Source: Pseudomonadota bacterium
GTDB taxonomy: Bacteria; Pseudomonadota; Gammaproteobacteria; Burkholderiales; Rhodocyclaceae
Direction: 5' to 3'
Assembly (NCBI GenBank): GCA_018262235.1
Contig: JAGTRY010000022.1
Location: 1 to 42,214, forward strand
DNA length: 42,214 nucleotides
The notes beneath the pieces are model-generated. The model saw only the letters and a program-made list of their open reading frames with translations, was not told the DNA's origin and ran no database searches. Shown in pieces: positions 7,996-17,024 of this stretch. The position numbers were made by a program, and so were the translations under genes. Every line of letters starts with the position of its first letter. Position 1 is the stretch's first letter.

Positions 7996-9086
7996 TGTCT
8001 TGATCCGTTGCGTCCCAACAAACGTGCCGGGATTTCATCCAGCCCCATGATTTCGTGTACTCCTCCGTGCTTGATGGCTTCCTTGGGCATGCCAAAGACC
8101 ACGCAGCTGGCTTCATCCTGTGCCACGGTGCGGGCGCCCGCATCAAACATTTCCTTCATGCCACGCGCTCCGTCATCGCCCATGCCGGTCAGGATGATGC
8201 CCAGGGCATTGGCCCCGGCAGACTTTGCAACCGAACGGAACAGGACGTCGACTGAGGGCCGGTGACGGGATACCAGCGGGCCGTCTACGATTTCAACATC
8301 GTACTGCGCGCCATTGCGCCGAACCAGCATGTGCTTGCCACCTGGCGCGATCAGGGCATGTCCGGGCAGGATGCGGTCTCCCGTTTCGGCTTCCTTGATG
8401 CTGAGCTTGGAGAGCTGGTTGAGGCGGTTGGCAAAGCTTTTGGTGTACATCGGCGGCATATGCTGGACGACGACAATGCCGGGGGCCGTGGCCGGCAGGT
8501 TGGTAAACAGGTATTCGAGCGCCTGGGTGCCGCCGGTGGAGGTGCCGATGGCGACGAACTGATCGGTCGTCCGCACCATGGCGGTCCGCCCCGTGGCGGG
8601 AGGCAGGATGGCGTCGGCGCTGAGTTTCTCGGCAACCTTGGGGCTGGCAGGGAGGGGGGCTTTGCGTGCGGCGGGGCGGATGTTGCCCAGCTTTGCAAGC
8701 GAGGCTTCACGCACTGCACTGATGAATTCATCCTCGTAATCGCGCAGGAATTCGGTCAGACCCGTGCTGGGTTTGGTGATGATGCTGACCGCGCCGGCTT
8801 CGAGCGCCTGCAGCGTGGTCTCCGCCCCGGCCTCGGTCAGCGAAGAGCAGATGACGGTGGGCGTCGGATGTTCGGCCATGATCTTGCGCAGGAAGGTAAT
8901 GCCATCCATGCGGGGCATTTCGACGTCCAGCACGATCACGTCAGGCCAGGATCGTTCCATTTTCTGCAAGGCAAAGATGGGGTCGGGCGCTGTGCCCATG
9001 ACTTCAATGCCATGGTGTTTCTGCAGGATTTCCTGCAAGACCGAACGAACGACTGCCGAATCATCAATCACCATTACCCTGATCAT
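7992..9086 (-). CDS. cheB: Chemotaxis protein-glutamate methylesterase CheB
   Basis: 364 residues. The N-terminal receiver domain has phosphorylation Asp54 ([12 protein letters not shown]). A linker near 135-170 leads to a methylesterase domain with catalytic Ser183 (AIGTSTGG), His209 (VVQHMPP) and Asp in GMGDDGARG near 304. It removes methyl groups (and deamidates Gln) on chemoreceptors, opposing CheR. Start ATG 9086 ([10 protein letters not shown]) has AAGGA 7 bases upstream; a longer in-frame extension overlaps cheR and is rejected. It lies 13 bases after cheR and shares ATGA with the REC-EAL gene. Confidence 0.96.
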   Translation of the reverse strand: MIRVMVIDDSAVVRSVLQEILQKHHGIEVMGTAPDPIFALQKMERSWPDVIVLDVEMPRMDGITFLRKIMAEHPTPTVICSSLTEAGAETTLQALEAGAVSIITKPSTGLTEFLRDYEDEFISAVREASLAKLGNIRPAARKAPLPASPKVAEKLSADAILPPATGRTAMVRTTDQFVAIGTSTGGTQALEYLFTNLPATAPGIVVVQHMPPMYTKSFANRLNQLSKLSIKEAETGDRILPGHALIAPGGKHMLVRRNGAQYDVEIVDGPLVSRHRPSVDVLFRSVAKSAGANALGIILTGMGDDGARGMKEMFDAGARTVAQDEASCVVFGMPKEAIKHGGVHEIMGLDEIPARLLGRNGSRQ

Positions 9087-9099
9087 TGTTGAATCCTTG

Positions 9100-9933
9100 T
9101 CATGCGCCTGCCTGTTTGCGCAGGTAGGCTGAATTGCCGATGAGTTCCATGTCAGCAAGCGATTCGCTCAGAGACTCTGTATTGCCGATGTAAAGATAGC
9201 CTCCGGGCCTGAGCCTGGCGGTCACGTTGCGCAGGATCTGAAGTCGTCGTGGCGGATCGAAATAGATCAGGACATTGCGCAGGAAGATGACGTCGAAAGT
9301 GCCAAGATTGGCCGTGGCATCGAGCAGGTTGTGCCGGAAGAAGCGGGTGCGGTTGCGCAGATCGGCATTCACGAGAAGGTGCCCGGCATACTCGCCCAGA
9401 CCGCGCCGGCAATACTTCTTCATGTATTCTGAAGGCATGTTGTCGAGCCGGTACTGCGGATACAGTCCGCGGGCGGCATGCTCGATGACGCGTTCCGAAA
9501 TGTCCGAACCGAGCAGTTCCCAACCGGCAAGACCGAAGGTCTCTGCCAGGGTCATGGCCAGGCTGTAGGCTTCTTCTCCGGTCGATGCGGCCGCACTCCA
9601 GATCCGTACCGGGCGCTGTGGCAGCGTTGGCAGGGCTTGCGAAGCCAGATGCTGGAACTGGCGCGGATCGCGGAAGAAGAAGGTTTCGTGAGTGGTCAGG
9701 GCATCGACGAAGCACTGCCGCTCTGCGGCTTCTGCCGGTGATTTCAGCAGCGCGCAGTAATCCTCGAAGGACTTCGCTCTGCGCTGGATCAGTCGATGTT
9801 GCAGGCGGCTGACGACCAGGGGCTTCTTGTCCGAAGGCAGACGGATGCCGCTCTCATGCTCGAAGAGATCCCGCAGGACCTGAAAGCACTGCTCGCTTAA
9901 ATCTTGCGCGGCGATCTCGAGAGACATGTTCAC
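9100..9933 (-). CDS. cheR: Chemotaxis protein methyltransferase CheR
   Basis: 277 residues. It has a helical N-domain ([11 protein letters not shown]), then a SAM-dependent methyltransferase domain with [16 protein letters not shown] as the SAM-binding loop (near 130-145) and [14 protein letters not shown] near 213-226. It methylates receptor glutamates. The first codon is GTG at 9933 with GGAG 6 bases upstream; ATG 9927 two codons later has worse spacing. The segment between the SAM motifs includes the beta-subdomain used by CheR proteins to hold a receptor C-terminal pentapeptide, and the operon's receptor ends in a fitting sequence. Confidence 0.95.
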   Translation of the reverse strand: MNMSLEIAAQDLSEQCFQVLRDLFEHESGIRLPSDKKPLVVSRLQHRLIQRRAKSFEDYCALLKSPAEAAERQCFVDALTTHETFFFRDPRQFQHLASQALPTLPQRPVRIWSAAASTGEEAYSLAMTLAETFGLAGWELLGSDISERVIEHAARGLYPQYRLDNMPSEYMKKYCRRGLGEYAGHLLVNADLRNRTRFFRHNLLDATANLGTFDVIFLRNVLIYFDPPRRLQILRNVTARLRPGGYLYIGNTESLSESLADMELIGNSAYLRKQAGA

Positions 9934-9944
9934 GTGCGGCTCCG

Positions 9945-10469
9945 TCAGGCTTCCGTCATCGCCAGCAGATCCTGCCCGGCCAGTGCTTCGCGGGCTTCGA
10001 TCAGGCGTTTGAGTTCCTGTGCGTCCAGGACCTTGTCGATATCCAGCACGATGATGAATTTTCCATTCCGGTTGATCATGCCATCGACAAATTCGGTGCG
10101 CATGACGGTGCCGAACTCGGGACGTGGTTCAACCTGTGAGGCCGGTACGTCCATGACTTCGTGCACGGTGTCGACCAAGATGCCCAGCATCTGGTGCAGG
10201 GCATCTTCCTGCGAGGTCTCGAAGATGATCACGCAGGTCCGCCAGGTGATCTCCGACGCGCCACGCCCGAAGCGGGCGGCGATGTCGATCAGGGGAACAA
10301 CCGATCCGCGCAGGTTGATCACCCCGCGCAGGAAGTCCGGCGCCAGGGGAATTTCCGTCACGCCCGGATACTCGATGATTTCGCGTATCGGGGTCACCGG
10401 TACCGCAAACACCTCCTTGTGCAGGCTGAAGGTGAGATAGCGGCGCGAAGCAAGTTCGTCTGCTGCCAT
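9945..10469 (-). CDS. cheW: Chemotaxis coupling protein CheW
   Basis: 174 residues with one CheW/SH3-like domain: FSLHKEVFAVPVTPIREII at the start, then PDFLRGVINLRGSVVPLIDIAARFG, the signature stretch where the conserved Arg contacts receptor tips. It joins receptors to CheA in the polar array. Start ATG 10469 with GAGGTG just upstream. It sits between the receptor gene (8 bases) and cheR (11 bases). The C-terminus is about 15 residues longer than in E. coli CheW. Confidence 0.95.
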   Translation of the reverse strand: MAADELASRRYLTFSLHKEVFAVPVTPIREIIEYPGVTEIPLAPDFLRGVINLRGSVVPLIDIAARFGRGASEITWRTCVIIFETSQEDALHQMLGILVDTVHEVMDVPASQVEPRPEFGTVMRTEFVDGMINRNGKFIIVLDIDKVLDAQELKRLIEAREALAGQDLLAMTEA

Positions 10470-10477
10470 GGCACACC

Positions 10478-12112
10478 TCAGAAGTTGGTAAAGGAGGATT
10501 CGTCGATACCACTGGACGAAACACTCTTGGGTGCGACACTTGTTTCAGCGGCGTGGCTGGGCGCGGATTTGCCGGTTTCGAAGACGGGCATGCCGGTATC
10601 GGCCACATTGCGCAGACGGAAGAATTTCACTGCTTGCTGCAGTTGCAGCGCCTGGGTGCTCATTTCCTCTGCGGTGGCACTCAGTTCTTCCGAGGCGGCA
10701 GCATTCGACTGGGTGGTTTGTGCCAGCTGGCTCATGGCCTGATTGACCTGCGTGACACCGTTCTGCTGTTCGCCCGATGCGGCAGAGATTTCGCGGACCA
10801 GATCCGAGGTGCGGCTGATTGAAGGCACCATCTGATCGAGCAAGTTCCCGGCCCGTTCGGCCAGATTCACGCTCTTGCCGGCCAGGGCGCTGATCTCTTC
10901 TGCAGCAGCCTGGCTGCGGTCGGCCAGCTTGCCGACTTCCGAAGCCACCACAGCAAAGCCCTTGCCATGCTCTCCGGCACGGCCGGCTTCGATGGCTGCG
11001 TTCAACGCCAGCAGATTGGTCTTGTAGGCGATGCTGTTGACGACCCCGATCTTCTCGGCGATCTGGCGCATGGCGACGACCGTGTCGGCCACGGCAGAGC
11101 CACCCTGGCGGGCTTCTTCGGCGGACTTGGTGGCGATGCCATCGGTGACCTTGGCGTTTTCTGCGTTCTGCATCACGGTGGCCGAGATTTCCTCCATCGA
11201 GGCACTGGTCTCTTCCACGCTGGCCGCCTGATGGCCGGAGTTCTGTGCGAGCGAGGTCGATGAGGAGGCCAGTTGCTCGGAGGCAGAGGCCAGCGCATCG
11301 GCCGAAGAGCGCACCTGCATCATCACGGCGGACAGGCGTTCAACCATGGCTTTCATGGCCGCCAGGGCGCTGCCCTTGTGCTTGGCCTGAACATCCAGAG
11401 CCAGATTGCCCTGCGCCACCTGACGCGCGATCTCGGCGACATAACCGGGTTCGCCGCCGAGCTGGCGCAAGACGCTGACGATCACGTAGGTGCCGACGCC
11501 CAATACCGCCAACAGGCAGATCCCGGCTACGAGCAGGGAAACGCTGCCTGCGCGGGCCCGTGTGGCTTGTGCTTCGGTGGCCATGTTGGTGCCCAGTTCG
11601 GCGTTGTAGTTCTGCAAGTCATCAAAGGCCTTGGAAAGCTTGGCGGTATAGACCGAATGCTCCCTCATCATTACGACCAGTTTTTCGGTCTTGTCGAGAC
11701 GGTCAGCCTTGGTCTGGTTCACCTGTTCGGTAACTTTGTTCCTGAAGGCAAAGTAATCGGTGAATGCCAGCTTGAGCGCGTTGTAGTTCTCTGCATCCTT
11801 CTTGTCGGTGATCTGCTTTTCATAGGCGGCCAGCGCGGTGTTGACCTTCTTCTCGTTGGCGAGAATGTCTTTCCCTAGTGTTTCACGATCCTTGGGATCG
11901 GTGGAAATGGCGAGGCGCCACAACAGGACGCGGTTTTTGGCATACGGATCGACGGCGTCATTGATGGCCTGTAGTGCGGGGACAGAATATGCGTTGGCAT
12001 AGTTGGCCGAATCGTAGATTTTGGCCATCTCATTGGAGGCAAACCAGGTCAGGAAGGCGATCCCTGCAACGGCTGAAAGGATCAGGAGCAACATCTTGTG
12101 TAGCAATTTCAT
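10478..12112 (-). CDS. Methyl-accepting chemotaxis protein, transmembrane
   Basis: 544 residues. TM1 is residues ~6-27, followed by a periplasmic four-helix-bundle sensor of ~150 residues (4HB_MCP type), then TM2 near 188-210, a HAMP domain (starting [17 protein letters not shown]) and a long methyl-accepting coiled coil. The hairpin tip [20 protein letters not shown] is conserved. ATG 12112 is chosen: GGAG stands 6 bases upstream, within a TTG codon of a longer reading. The protein ends in SFTNF, which fits the x-aromatic-x-x-aromatic pentapeptide that tethers CheR/CheB. The ligand is unknown. It starts 12 bases after the cheA stop. Confidence 0.94.
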   Translation of the reverse strand: MKLLHKMLLLILSAVAGIAFLTWFASNEMAKIYDSANYANAYSVPALQAINDAVDPYAKNRVLLWRLAISTDPKDRETLGKDILANEKKVNTALAAYEKQITDKKDAENYNALKLAFTDYFAFRNKVTEQVNQTKADRLDKTEKLVVMMREHSVYTAKLSKAFDDLQNYNAELGTNMATEAQATRARAGSVSLLVAGICLLAVLGVGTYVIVSVLRQLGGEPGYVAEIARQVAQGNLALDVQAKHKGSALAAMKAMVERLSAVMMQVRSSADALASASEQLASSSTSLAQNSGHQAASVEETSASMEEISATVMQNAENAKVTDGIATKSAEEARQGGSAVADTVVAMRQIAEKIGVVNSIAYKTNLLALNAAIEAGRAGEHGKGFAVVASEVGKLADRSQAAAEEISALAGKSVNLAERAGNLLDQMVPSISRTSDLVREISAASGEQQNGVTQVNQAMSQLAQTTQSNAAASEELSATAEEMSTQALQLQQAVKFFRLRNVADTGMPVFETGKSAPSHAAETSVAPKSVSSSGIDESSFTNF

Positions 12113-12124
12113 GGTTTTCTCCAA

Positions 12125-14140
12125 CTACTGAATTGAGGCAGAAGCGTTTTCACCGTTGCGTTCGGCCTGACGTACCTTGTCGGCCTCCTGCTGTGAAGTC
12201 AGGTCCAGCAGGGCAGGCACATCCAGGATCAGGGCCACCTTTCCATCCCCGAGAATGGTGGCGCCGCCCAGGCCTCGTACCCCTTGCAGCAGATAGCCCA
12301 GCGGTTTGATTACGGCTTGCAGTTCCCCCACCAGACGGTCGACAAGAATGCCGGCACGGCGTCGTCCGCTCTGCACGACAACCATGCAGCGGATCGTGGA
12401 AGGCAGTGGCGGGATGCTGAAGATTTCGGACAGGGTGATGTAGGGCAACGGTTCGCCACGCAGGTTGACGATGCTGTAGTCATCCAGCTCGTCTTCCAGA
12501 TCGATGCATTCGACGACCAGCTCCAGCGGAATGGCAAAATTGGAGCTTCCGACGGTGACCTGGAAGCAATCGATGATTGCCAGGGTCAACGGCAGGCGAA
12601 TGCGAAAGATGCTGCCCTGACCCAGGGTGGATTCGATTTCGATCTCGCCGCGGAGCTGCTCGATATTGCGACGCACGACATCCATGCCGACGCCACGTCC
12701 GGACAGATCGCTGACTTTTTCCGCTGTCGAGAAACCGGGGTGAAAGATCAGGGCGAAGACCGCTTGCTCATCGAGTGTTGCATCCGCGGCAATGAGCCCT
12801 TGCTCCACGGCCTTAGCGCGGATCCGCTCCTGGTTCAGCCCGCGTCCGTCATCGCTGACTTCGATCACGATGTTGCCGGAATCCTGCAGCGCATGCAGGC
12901 GTACTTTGCCCTCGGCCGGTTTGCCTGCTGCCAGGCGTTGTTCGATGGGTTCGATGCCGTGGTCGATGGCATTGCGCACAATGTGCAGCAAGGGGTCGGC
13001 CAGTTTCTCGATCATGGATTTGTCGAGTTCGGCATCGGCACCGCTGATCTGCAAATCGATCTTCTTGCCCAGATCCTTGGCCACATCGCGCACGATGCGT
13101 GGGAAACGCTGGAAGATGTCGCCAATCGGGGTCATGCGCAGATTCAGTGATTTGTTGCGGATCTGTTCGACCAGCTTTTCGATCTCGCTCATCACGTCAT
13201 GTACGGAGTCGAACTGCTTCTTGCTCACGAACATGCGCCCGCTGGCTGCGGCAATGACCAGCTCGCCAACGGTATCGATCAGTTCATCAAGCTTGCGGGC
13301 CTCGACCTTTACCAGCGTCTGGCGGGCGCCGAGGCGACGCTCTGCCACAGGTGCGCGATCGATGTCTGCCAGATGCACCTCTCCCGCAGCGGGAATGGCC
13401 ACTTCCACGCTGGGCGGCAGGGAAGGCAGGGGCTCGATACGGATGTCGCTGCCCTCCATCACGAATTCAAAGGTAGCCGCTATTTCGTCGCGGCAAGCGG
13501 CGGATTCCAGTTCGATCTCGAACCGCAGGTAACAACTTTCCGGGTCGATATCGGCCAGCGTCGGCAATTGGCTGCTGTCTGTCCGCATAGCAAGGAACTT
13601 GCCCAGGCGGCCCAGATACTGGATGAATGACAGCGGATCCATGCCATCGCGCAAGGCATTGGCATAGAACGTCAGCGTCAACAGCCAGCGGTTCATGCCA
13701 TCAGCCGCCGGGGTGTCTTCTGTCTTGATGGTCGTTGCCACGGGTGCTTCGCCCAGATAGGCATGCAGACCGGCGAGGAGGGCGGTGCGCTGCACCGGGT
13801 CGGGGTCGACCAGTTCGTCGCTGTCGGCCAGGGCATCGATCAGGCTACGGATGTAGGTGCCGCAGTCGAACAACAAGGACAGCAGATCCGGATCCAGCGG
13901 GACTTCACCGTTGCGCACGCGAACCAGCAGACTTTCCATCACGTGGGTGAAGCCGACGATCAGATCCAGTCCGAACAATCCTGCAGAGCCCTTGATGGTG
14001 TGGGCAGCCCGGAACACCGCATTGATGTGCTCCGTGTTGCGCCCCTCCTGCTCCAGTTCCAGCAGGGCCGCATCCATGGCATCCAGCAATTCGCGGGATT
14101 CCTCGATCAGCGCTACGCGTGCCGTTTTCAAGTCAATCAT
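12125..14140 (-). CDS. cheA: Chemotaxis histidine kinase CheA
   Basis: 671 residues. The HPt domain carries phosphorylated His47 (AAHTIKGSAG). Residues ~130-265 are a poorly conserved response-regulator-docking region. Then come the dimerisation helices (KLDELIDTVGELVIA) and an ATPase with N box HIVRNAIDHGIE, DDGRGLN, GRGVGMDVVRRN and GQGSIFRIRLPL. A CheW-like domain near 520-650 contacts receptors. It autophosphorylates and passes phosphate to CheY, CheB and probably the REC-EAL protein. Start ATG 14140 (MIDLKT); six codons upstream a TTG gives an alternative start with no better ribosome site. Confidence 0.96.
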   Translation of the reverse strand: MIDLKTARVALIEESRELLDAMDAALLELEQEGRNTEHINAVFRAAHTIKGSAGLFGLDLIVGFTHVMESLLVRVRNGEVPLDPDLLSLLFDCGTYIRSLIDALADSDELVDPDPVQRTALLAGLHAYLGEAPVATTIKTEDTPAADGMNRWLLTLTFYANALRDGMDPLSFIQYLGRLGKFLAMRTDSSQLPTLADIDPESCYLRFEIELESAACRDEIAATFEFVMEGSDIRIEPLPSLPPSVEVAIPAAGEVHLADIDRAPVAERRLGARQTLVKVEARKLDELIDTVGELVIAAASGRMFVSKKQFDSVHDVMSEIEKLVEQIRNKSLNLRMTPIGDIFQRFPRIVRDVAKDLGKKIDLQISGADAELDKSMIEKLADPLLHIVRNAIDHGIEPIEQRLAAGKPAEGKVRLHALQDSGNIVIEVSDDGRGLNQERIRAKAVEQGLIAADATLDEQAVFALIFHPGFSTAEKVSDLSGRGVGMDVVRRNIEQLRGEIEIESTLGQGSIFRIRLPLTLAIIDCFQVTVGSSNFAIPLELVVECIDLEDELDDYSIVNLRGEPLPYITLSEIFSIPPLPSTIRCMVVVQSGRRRAGILVDRLVGELQAVIKPLGYLLQGVRGLGGATILGDGKVALILDVPALLDLTSQQEADKVRQAERNGENASASIQ

Positions 14141-14164
14141 GAATTGTCGTCCGGCCAAAAAGCA

Positions 14165-14458
14165 TCACTGCACAAAACGGCTTTGCAAAGCATCAAGCCG
14201 CAACAAGCTGACCACTCTCTGCAGTGCGGTGGAGGGGTTCTTCAGGCTTACCGGATGGTTCTCGAGAAGCAGCGCGAGCAGGATCTGCACACCCGCAATA
14301 TCGATGTTCTCCAGTGCGCCCAGATCCAGTTCGAGCGTCTCGGACGTGGTCAGCGCCAGCGCCAGGGCATTGCGTGCTTCAGCGGCTTCCGCAATGGTCA
14401 GGTCGCCGCTTACTTCAAGCCGCATCCGGGGGCCGTTGGTCAAGGTGGTGATGGTCAT
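14165..14458 (-). CDS. STAS-domain protein in the chemotaxis operon
   Basis: 97 residues comprising a single STAS (SpoIIAA-like anti-sigma-antagonist) domain: RLEVSGDLTIAEAAEARNAL, then LELDLGALENIDIAGVQILLALL. In phosphorylatable STAS proteins the loop before the last helix reads D-(S/T)-x-G; here it reads DIAG, with Ile in place of the Ser/Thr. It is therefore unlikely to be switched by a serine kinase and may act as a constitutive adaptor. Small STAS proteins recur in che operons next to cheY/cheA. Start ATG 14458; 11 bases after the cheY stop. Confidence 0.85.
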   Translation of the reverse strand: MTITTLTNGPRMRLEVSGDLTIAEAAEARNALALALTTSETLELDLGALENIDIAGVQILLALLLENHPVSLKNPSTALQRVVSLLRLDALQSRFVQ

Positions 14459-14469
14459 ATGCAGACGTT

Positions 14470-14838
14470 CTAGGCCGTCACCAGCTTGGATACGGCATCC
14501 AGCAAGGCGGGCGGTTGGAAGGGTTTGATGACCCAGGCCCGTACTCCCGCCGCCTTGCCTTCGGCCATCTTGGTTGCATCACCTTCGGTGGTCAGCATCA
14601 GGACTGGCGTGAAGCGGTAGCCGGACATGGCCTTGGCTGCTTTCACGAAACTGATCCCGTCCATGTTCGGCATGTTCACGTCGGAAATGATCAGGTTGTA
14701 TTTGCGGCCATCGAGTTTGCTTACGCCGTCCCGGCCATCCACGGCCTCCACGACGTCATAGCCGGCACTCTTGAGGGCAATTCCCAAGGTTGTACGCAGG
14801 CTCATTGAATCATCAACAATCAGGATAGTCTTTGCCAT
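14470..14838 (-). CDS. cheY: Chemotaxis response regulator CheY
   Basis: 122 residues, a lone receiver domain: acidic pair in LIVDDS (residues 9-10), phosphoacceptor Asp53 (ISDVNMPNMDG), Thr83/84 (MLTTEG) and Lys105 (VIKPF). After phosphorylation by CheA it should bind the flagellar switch or a twitching motor. With no cheZ in the operon, dephosphorylation must be intrinsic or by something encoded elsewhere. ATG 14838 follows GGAG at about 11 bases. Confidence 0.94.
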   Translation of the reverse strand: MAKTILIVDDSMSLRTTLGIALKSAGYDVVEAVDGRDGVSKLDGRKYNLIISDVNMPNMDGISFVKAAKAMSGYRFTPVLMLTTEGDATKMAEGKAAGVRAWVIKPFQPPALLDAVSKLVTA

Positions 14839-14859
14839 GACAGATCATTCTCCGAAAGA

Positions 14860-16002
14860 TTAAAAAAAGGTGATGGTCGGGGCGGCGCTGGCAGCCTTGG
14901 CAGGCGTCGCGCCGCGATGTACTTGGTGTTGGTCGAGCATGGTGTAGGTGGCAGAGAGCTGGGCCTGCCAGTCTTCGGCGGTTGTCATCTCGACTTCGGT
15001 GAAGCCCCGATCTGCCACGCTTTGCGACAACTCGTCGAAGCGCGACATGTCGGCGCTGACGTGCTCGATAACCTGGTGGACGCGGTCCTGGAACTGCAGG
15101 CTGACGAGAACCTGTTCGACATTGCTCTGGACGGATTGCCGCTCCTGCTGCAGGGTCGTCATCTCCTGTTGCATGGTGCTCGTGACGGCCTGGAATTCGC
15201 CGACGATCTGTTGCGCGGTGGTTTCTGACTCGCGCACCATTTCCTGCTGTTCTTCCGCTGCGATACGGGATTGCTCCAGTGCCTGTTCCATCGAGCTTTC
15301 TATCGTTTTGACGGTCTGGCTGATGCTGTGGCCGGTATCAGCAGATTGCGACGAGAGCTTGCGTACCTCGTCAGCCACCACGGCAAAACCGCGCCCGGCT
15401 TCGCCTGCCCGCGCAGCTTCGATGGCTGCATTCAGGGCGAGCAGGTTGGTCTGCTTGGCAATGGCGCCGACCTGATCCGCCATCTGGCGCAGGCTACCCA
15501 TGTGGCTGGCCACCAGGCTGATCTCGCGCACCAGGGTTTCGGTGACTTCACGGGTTTTGCCCAGAGTGGCCGAAATCTGCTGAACGCCTTGTTCCGCGCG
15601 GGTCACGGCGGCCAGGGCCGCGTTGGCGCCACCGCTGTCGTTTGCAACATTGCCGAGTTGTACCGAAAGATCAGCGAAGCGGCTGGTCAGTTCTTCAAGC
15701 GCGCTGCGGGTCTGCTCCTGTACCGATACGATGTGGCGCCGCCACAGGGGCACCACGCTGTGCACGATGGAAAAATAGCGATGCGCGGCATCAAGATGCG
15801 ACATGTCGGGCTCTACCTGCACAAGTGTTGCAGGCGGCTGTGCGCGGGATGAGGATTGACGCCAGAACAGCAGGGCGCCGATCACCAGTCCCGCAATCAG
15901 GCCTTGCCACCAGATCCGTGCCAGTCCGATCGTCAGCAGCAAGTTGAGCAGTGCCAGTCCGATGTTGCGCCCGGTTGTGCCGGGAATGTCATGCATCGCC
16001 AT
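14860..16002 (-). CDS. Membrane-anchored methyl-accepting protein without a periplasmic sensor
   Basis: 380 residues. Two hydrophobic helices close together (residues ~13-45, [16 protein letters not shown] then [14 protein letters not shown]) leave no room for a periplasmic domain. The rest is cytoplasmic signalling coiled coil, with the tip [20 protein letters not shown] and [16 protein letters not shown]. No HAMP domain is obvious. The C-terminal third ([22 protein letters not shown]) is a module seen in cytoplasmic receptors of similar build. It is the first gene of the operon, starting at ATG 16002 with GGAG 6 bases upstream. It may sense an internal or membrane-state signal. Confidence 0.88.
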   Translation of the reverse strand: MAMHDIPGTTGRNIGLALLNLLLTIGLARIWWQGLIAGLVIGALLFWRQSSSRAQPPATLVQVEPDMSHLDAAHRYFSIVHSVVPLWRRHIVSVQEQTRSALEELTSRFADLSVQLGNVANDSGGANAALAAVTRAEQGVQQISATLGKTREVTETLVREISLVASHMGSLRQMADQVGAIAKQTNLLALNAAIEAARAGEAGRGFAVVADEVRKLSSQSADTGHSISQTVKTIESSMEQALEQSRIAAEEQQEMVRESETTAQQIVGEFQAVTSTMQQEMTTLQQERQSVQSNVEQVLVSLQFQDRVHQVIEHVSADMSRFDELSQSVADRGFTEVEMTTAEDWQAQLSATYTMLDQHQVHRGATPAKAASAAPTITFF

Positions 16003-16313
16003 TTGATGCTCCAAAGGCGCGATGACTCTGCGCGCCTGCCTGTAGGTGGTTTACGCCCGCTTGCGCAAGCGGGAGTGCTCACTTCGTCGGGTGAGTGTCA
16101 GGCTTAACGGCAGGCTTGAGACGCGACTTGATTCCAAAATTGCAGCCTACCCATTCGGGTAGGTATGGCTGGCGAGTCGGCTCGCCCTGGCGATGTTGCA
16201 CCATGCCTGCCGGATGTGCCGGGTAAACCATTTTGGGGCGTTGGAAAAGCAAGGCCTGCTGACGTGATCAGCGGGTAGATTATGCTTTTTGGGTTTTTGA
16301 TGGATGTGCTTTT
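16003..16313 (-). promoter_or_regulatory. Hairpin-rich leader of the chemotaxis operon
   Basis: No gene in these 311 bases. Read toward the operon they contain, in order: GGCGAG/CTCGCC arms (16171-16186, 4-base loop), CCTACCC/GGGTAGG (16146-16163, 4-base loop), CTCAC/GTGAG arms (near 16077-16094) and a perfect 18-base palindrome CCCGCTTGCGCAAGCGGG (16056-16073), about 55 bases before the first ATG. They could be a structured 5' leader, a small RNA or a dyad operator. I found no match to a known riboswitch and no clear promoter. Confidence 0.4.
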
Positions 16314-17003
16314 TCAGGTCGTGACGCCGAACAGGGTCCCGATCCCCGCGGTGATGGCCATGGCCAGTGCACTCCACAGCGTGATCCGTGCGGCAGCCTT
16401 GCCGGCCGGTGCTCCTCCCGTGCGTGCAGCAAGAGCCCCCAGCCCGGCGAGGAACACCAGAGCGCTGCTGGCCACGCCCCACATCCGGCCGGTGGCCGGG
16501 AGCAGCAGTGTTGCCAGCAAGGGCAGGATCGCACCGACGGAAAACGAGACCGCCGAGGCCAGAGCGGCTTGCAGCGGGTTGGCGCGCATGGTTTCGATGA
16601 TGCCCAGTTCGTCGCGGGCATGGGCGCCGAGGGCGTCATGGGCCATCAGCTGAGTGGCCACCTGGGCGGCCAGTGCCCGGTCCAGTCCGCGCGACATGTA
16701 GATGGCCGTCATCTCCGCGTGTTCATGATGCGGATCATCTGCCAGCTCCTGGCGTTCACGCTCCAGGTCGGCATGTTCGGTATCCGCCTGCGAGCTGACC
16801 GACACATATTCGCCTGCGGCCATCGACATCGCCCCGGCGACCAGTCCGGCAACGCCGGCGATCAGGATGCTCCGGGTGCTTGCGCCAGACGCGGTGACGC
16901 CGAGAACAAGGCTGGCCGTTGACACGATGCCGTCATTGGCTCCGAGGACGGAGGCGCGCAGCCAGCCGATCCGGTCATTCCTGTGGCGTTCGATGTGGCG
17001 CAT
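16314..17003 (-). CDS. VIT1/CCC1-family iron/manganese transporter
   Basis: 229 residues. Five predicted membrane helices are split by a hydrophilic segment rich in Glu/His/Asp (ADTEHADLERERQELADD and PHHEHAEMTAIYMSRG, near 72-110). This is the metal-binding insert of bacterial VIT-family proteins. The N-terminus (GWLRASVLGANDGIVSTASLVLG) and GEYVSVSSQ are family signatures. It likely moves Fe2+ or Mn2+ out of the cytoplasm. It lies 21 bases downstream of the MFS gene and probably shares its transcript. Confidence 0.93.
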   Translation of the reverse strand: MRHIERHRNDRIGWLRASVLGANDGIVSTASLVLGVTASGASTRSILIAGVAGLVAGAMSMAAGEYVSVSSQADTEHADLERERQELADDPHHEHAEMTAIYMSRGLDRALAAQVATQLMAHDALGAHARDELGIIETMRANPLQAALASAVSFSVGAILPLLATLLLPATGRMWGVASSALVFLAGLGALAARTGGAPAGKAAARITLWSALAMAITAGIGTLFGVTT

Positions 17004-17024
17004 GGCGTGAAGATCCGGTTGGGT

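Noticed and set aside
16003-16313. c-di-GMP (GEMM) riboswitch before the chemotaxis operon
   Set aside because: The hairpins lack the conserved GEMM loops and tetraloop-receptor sequence.
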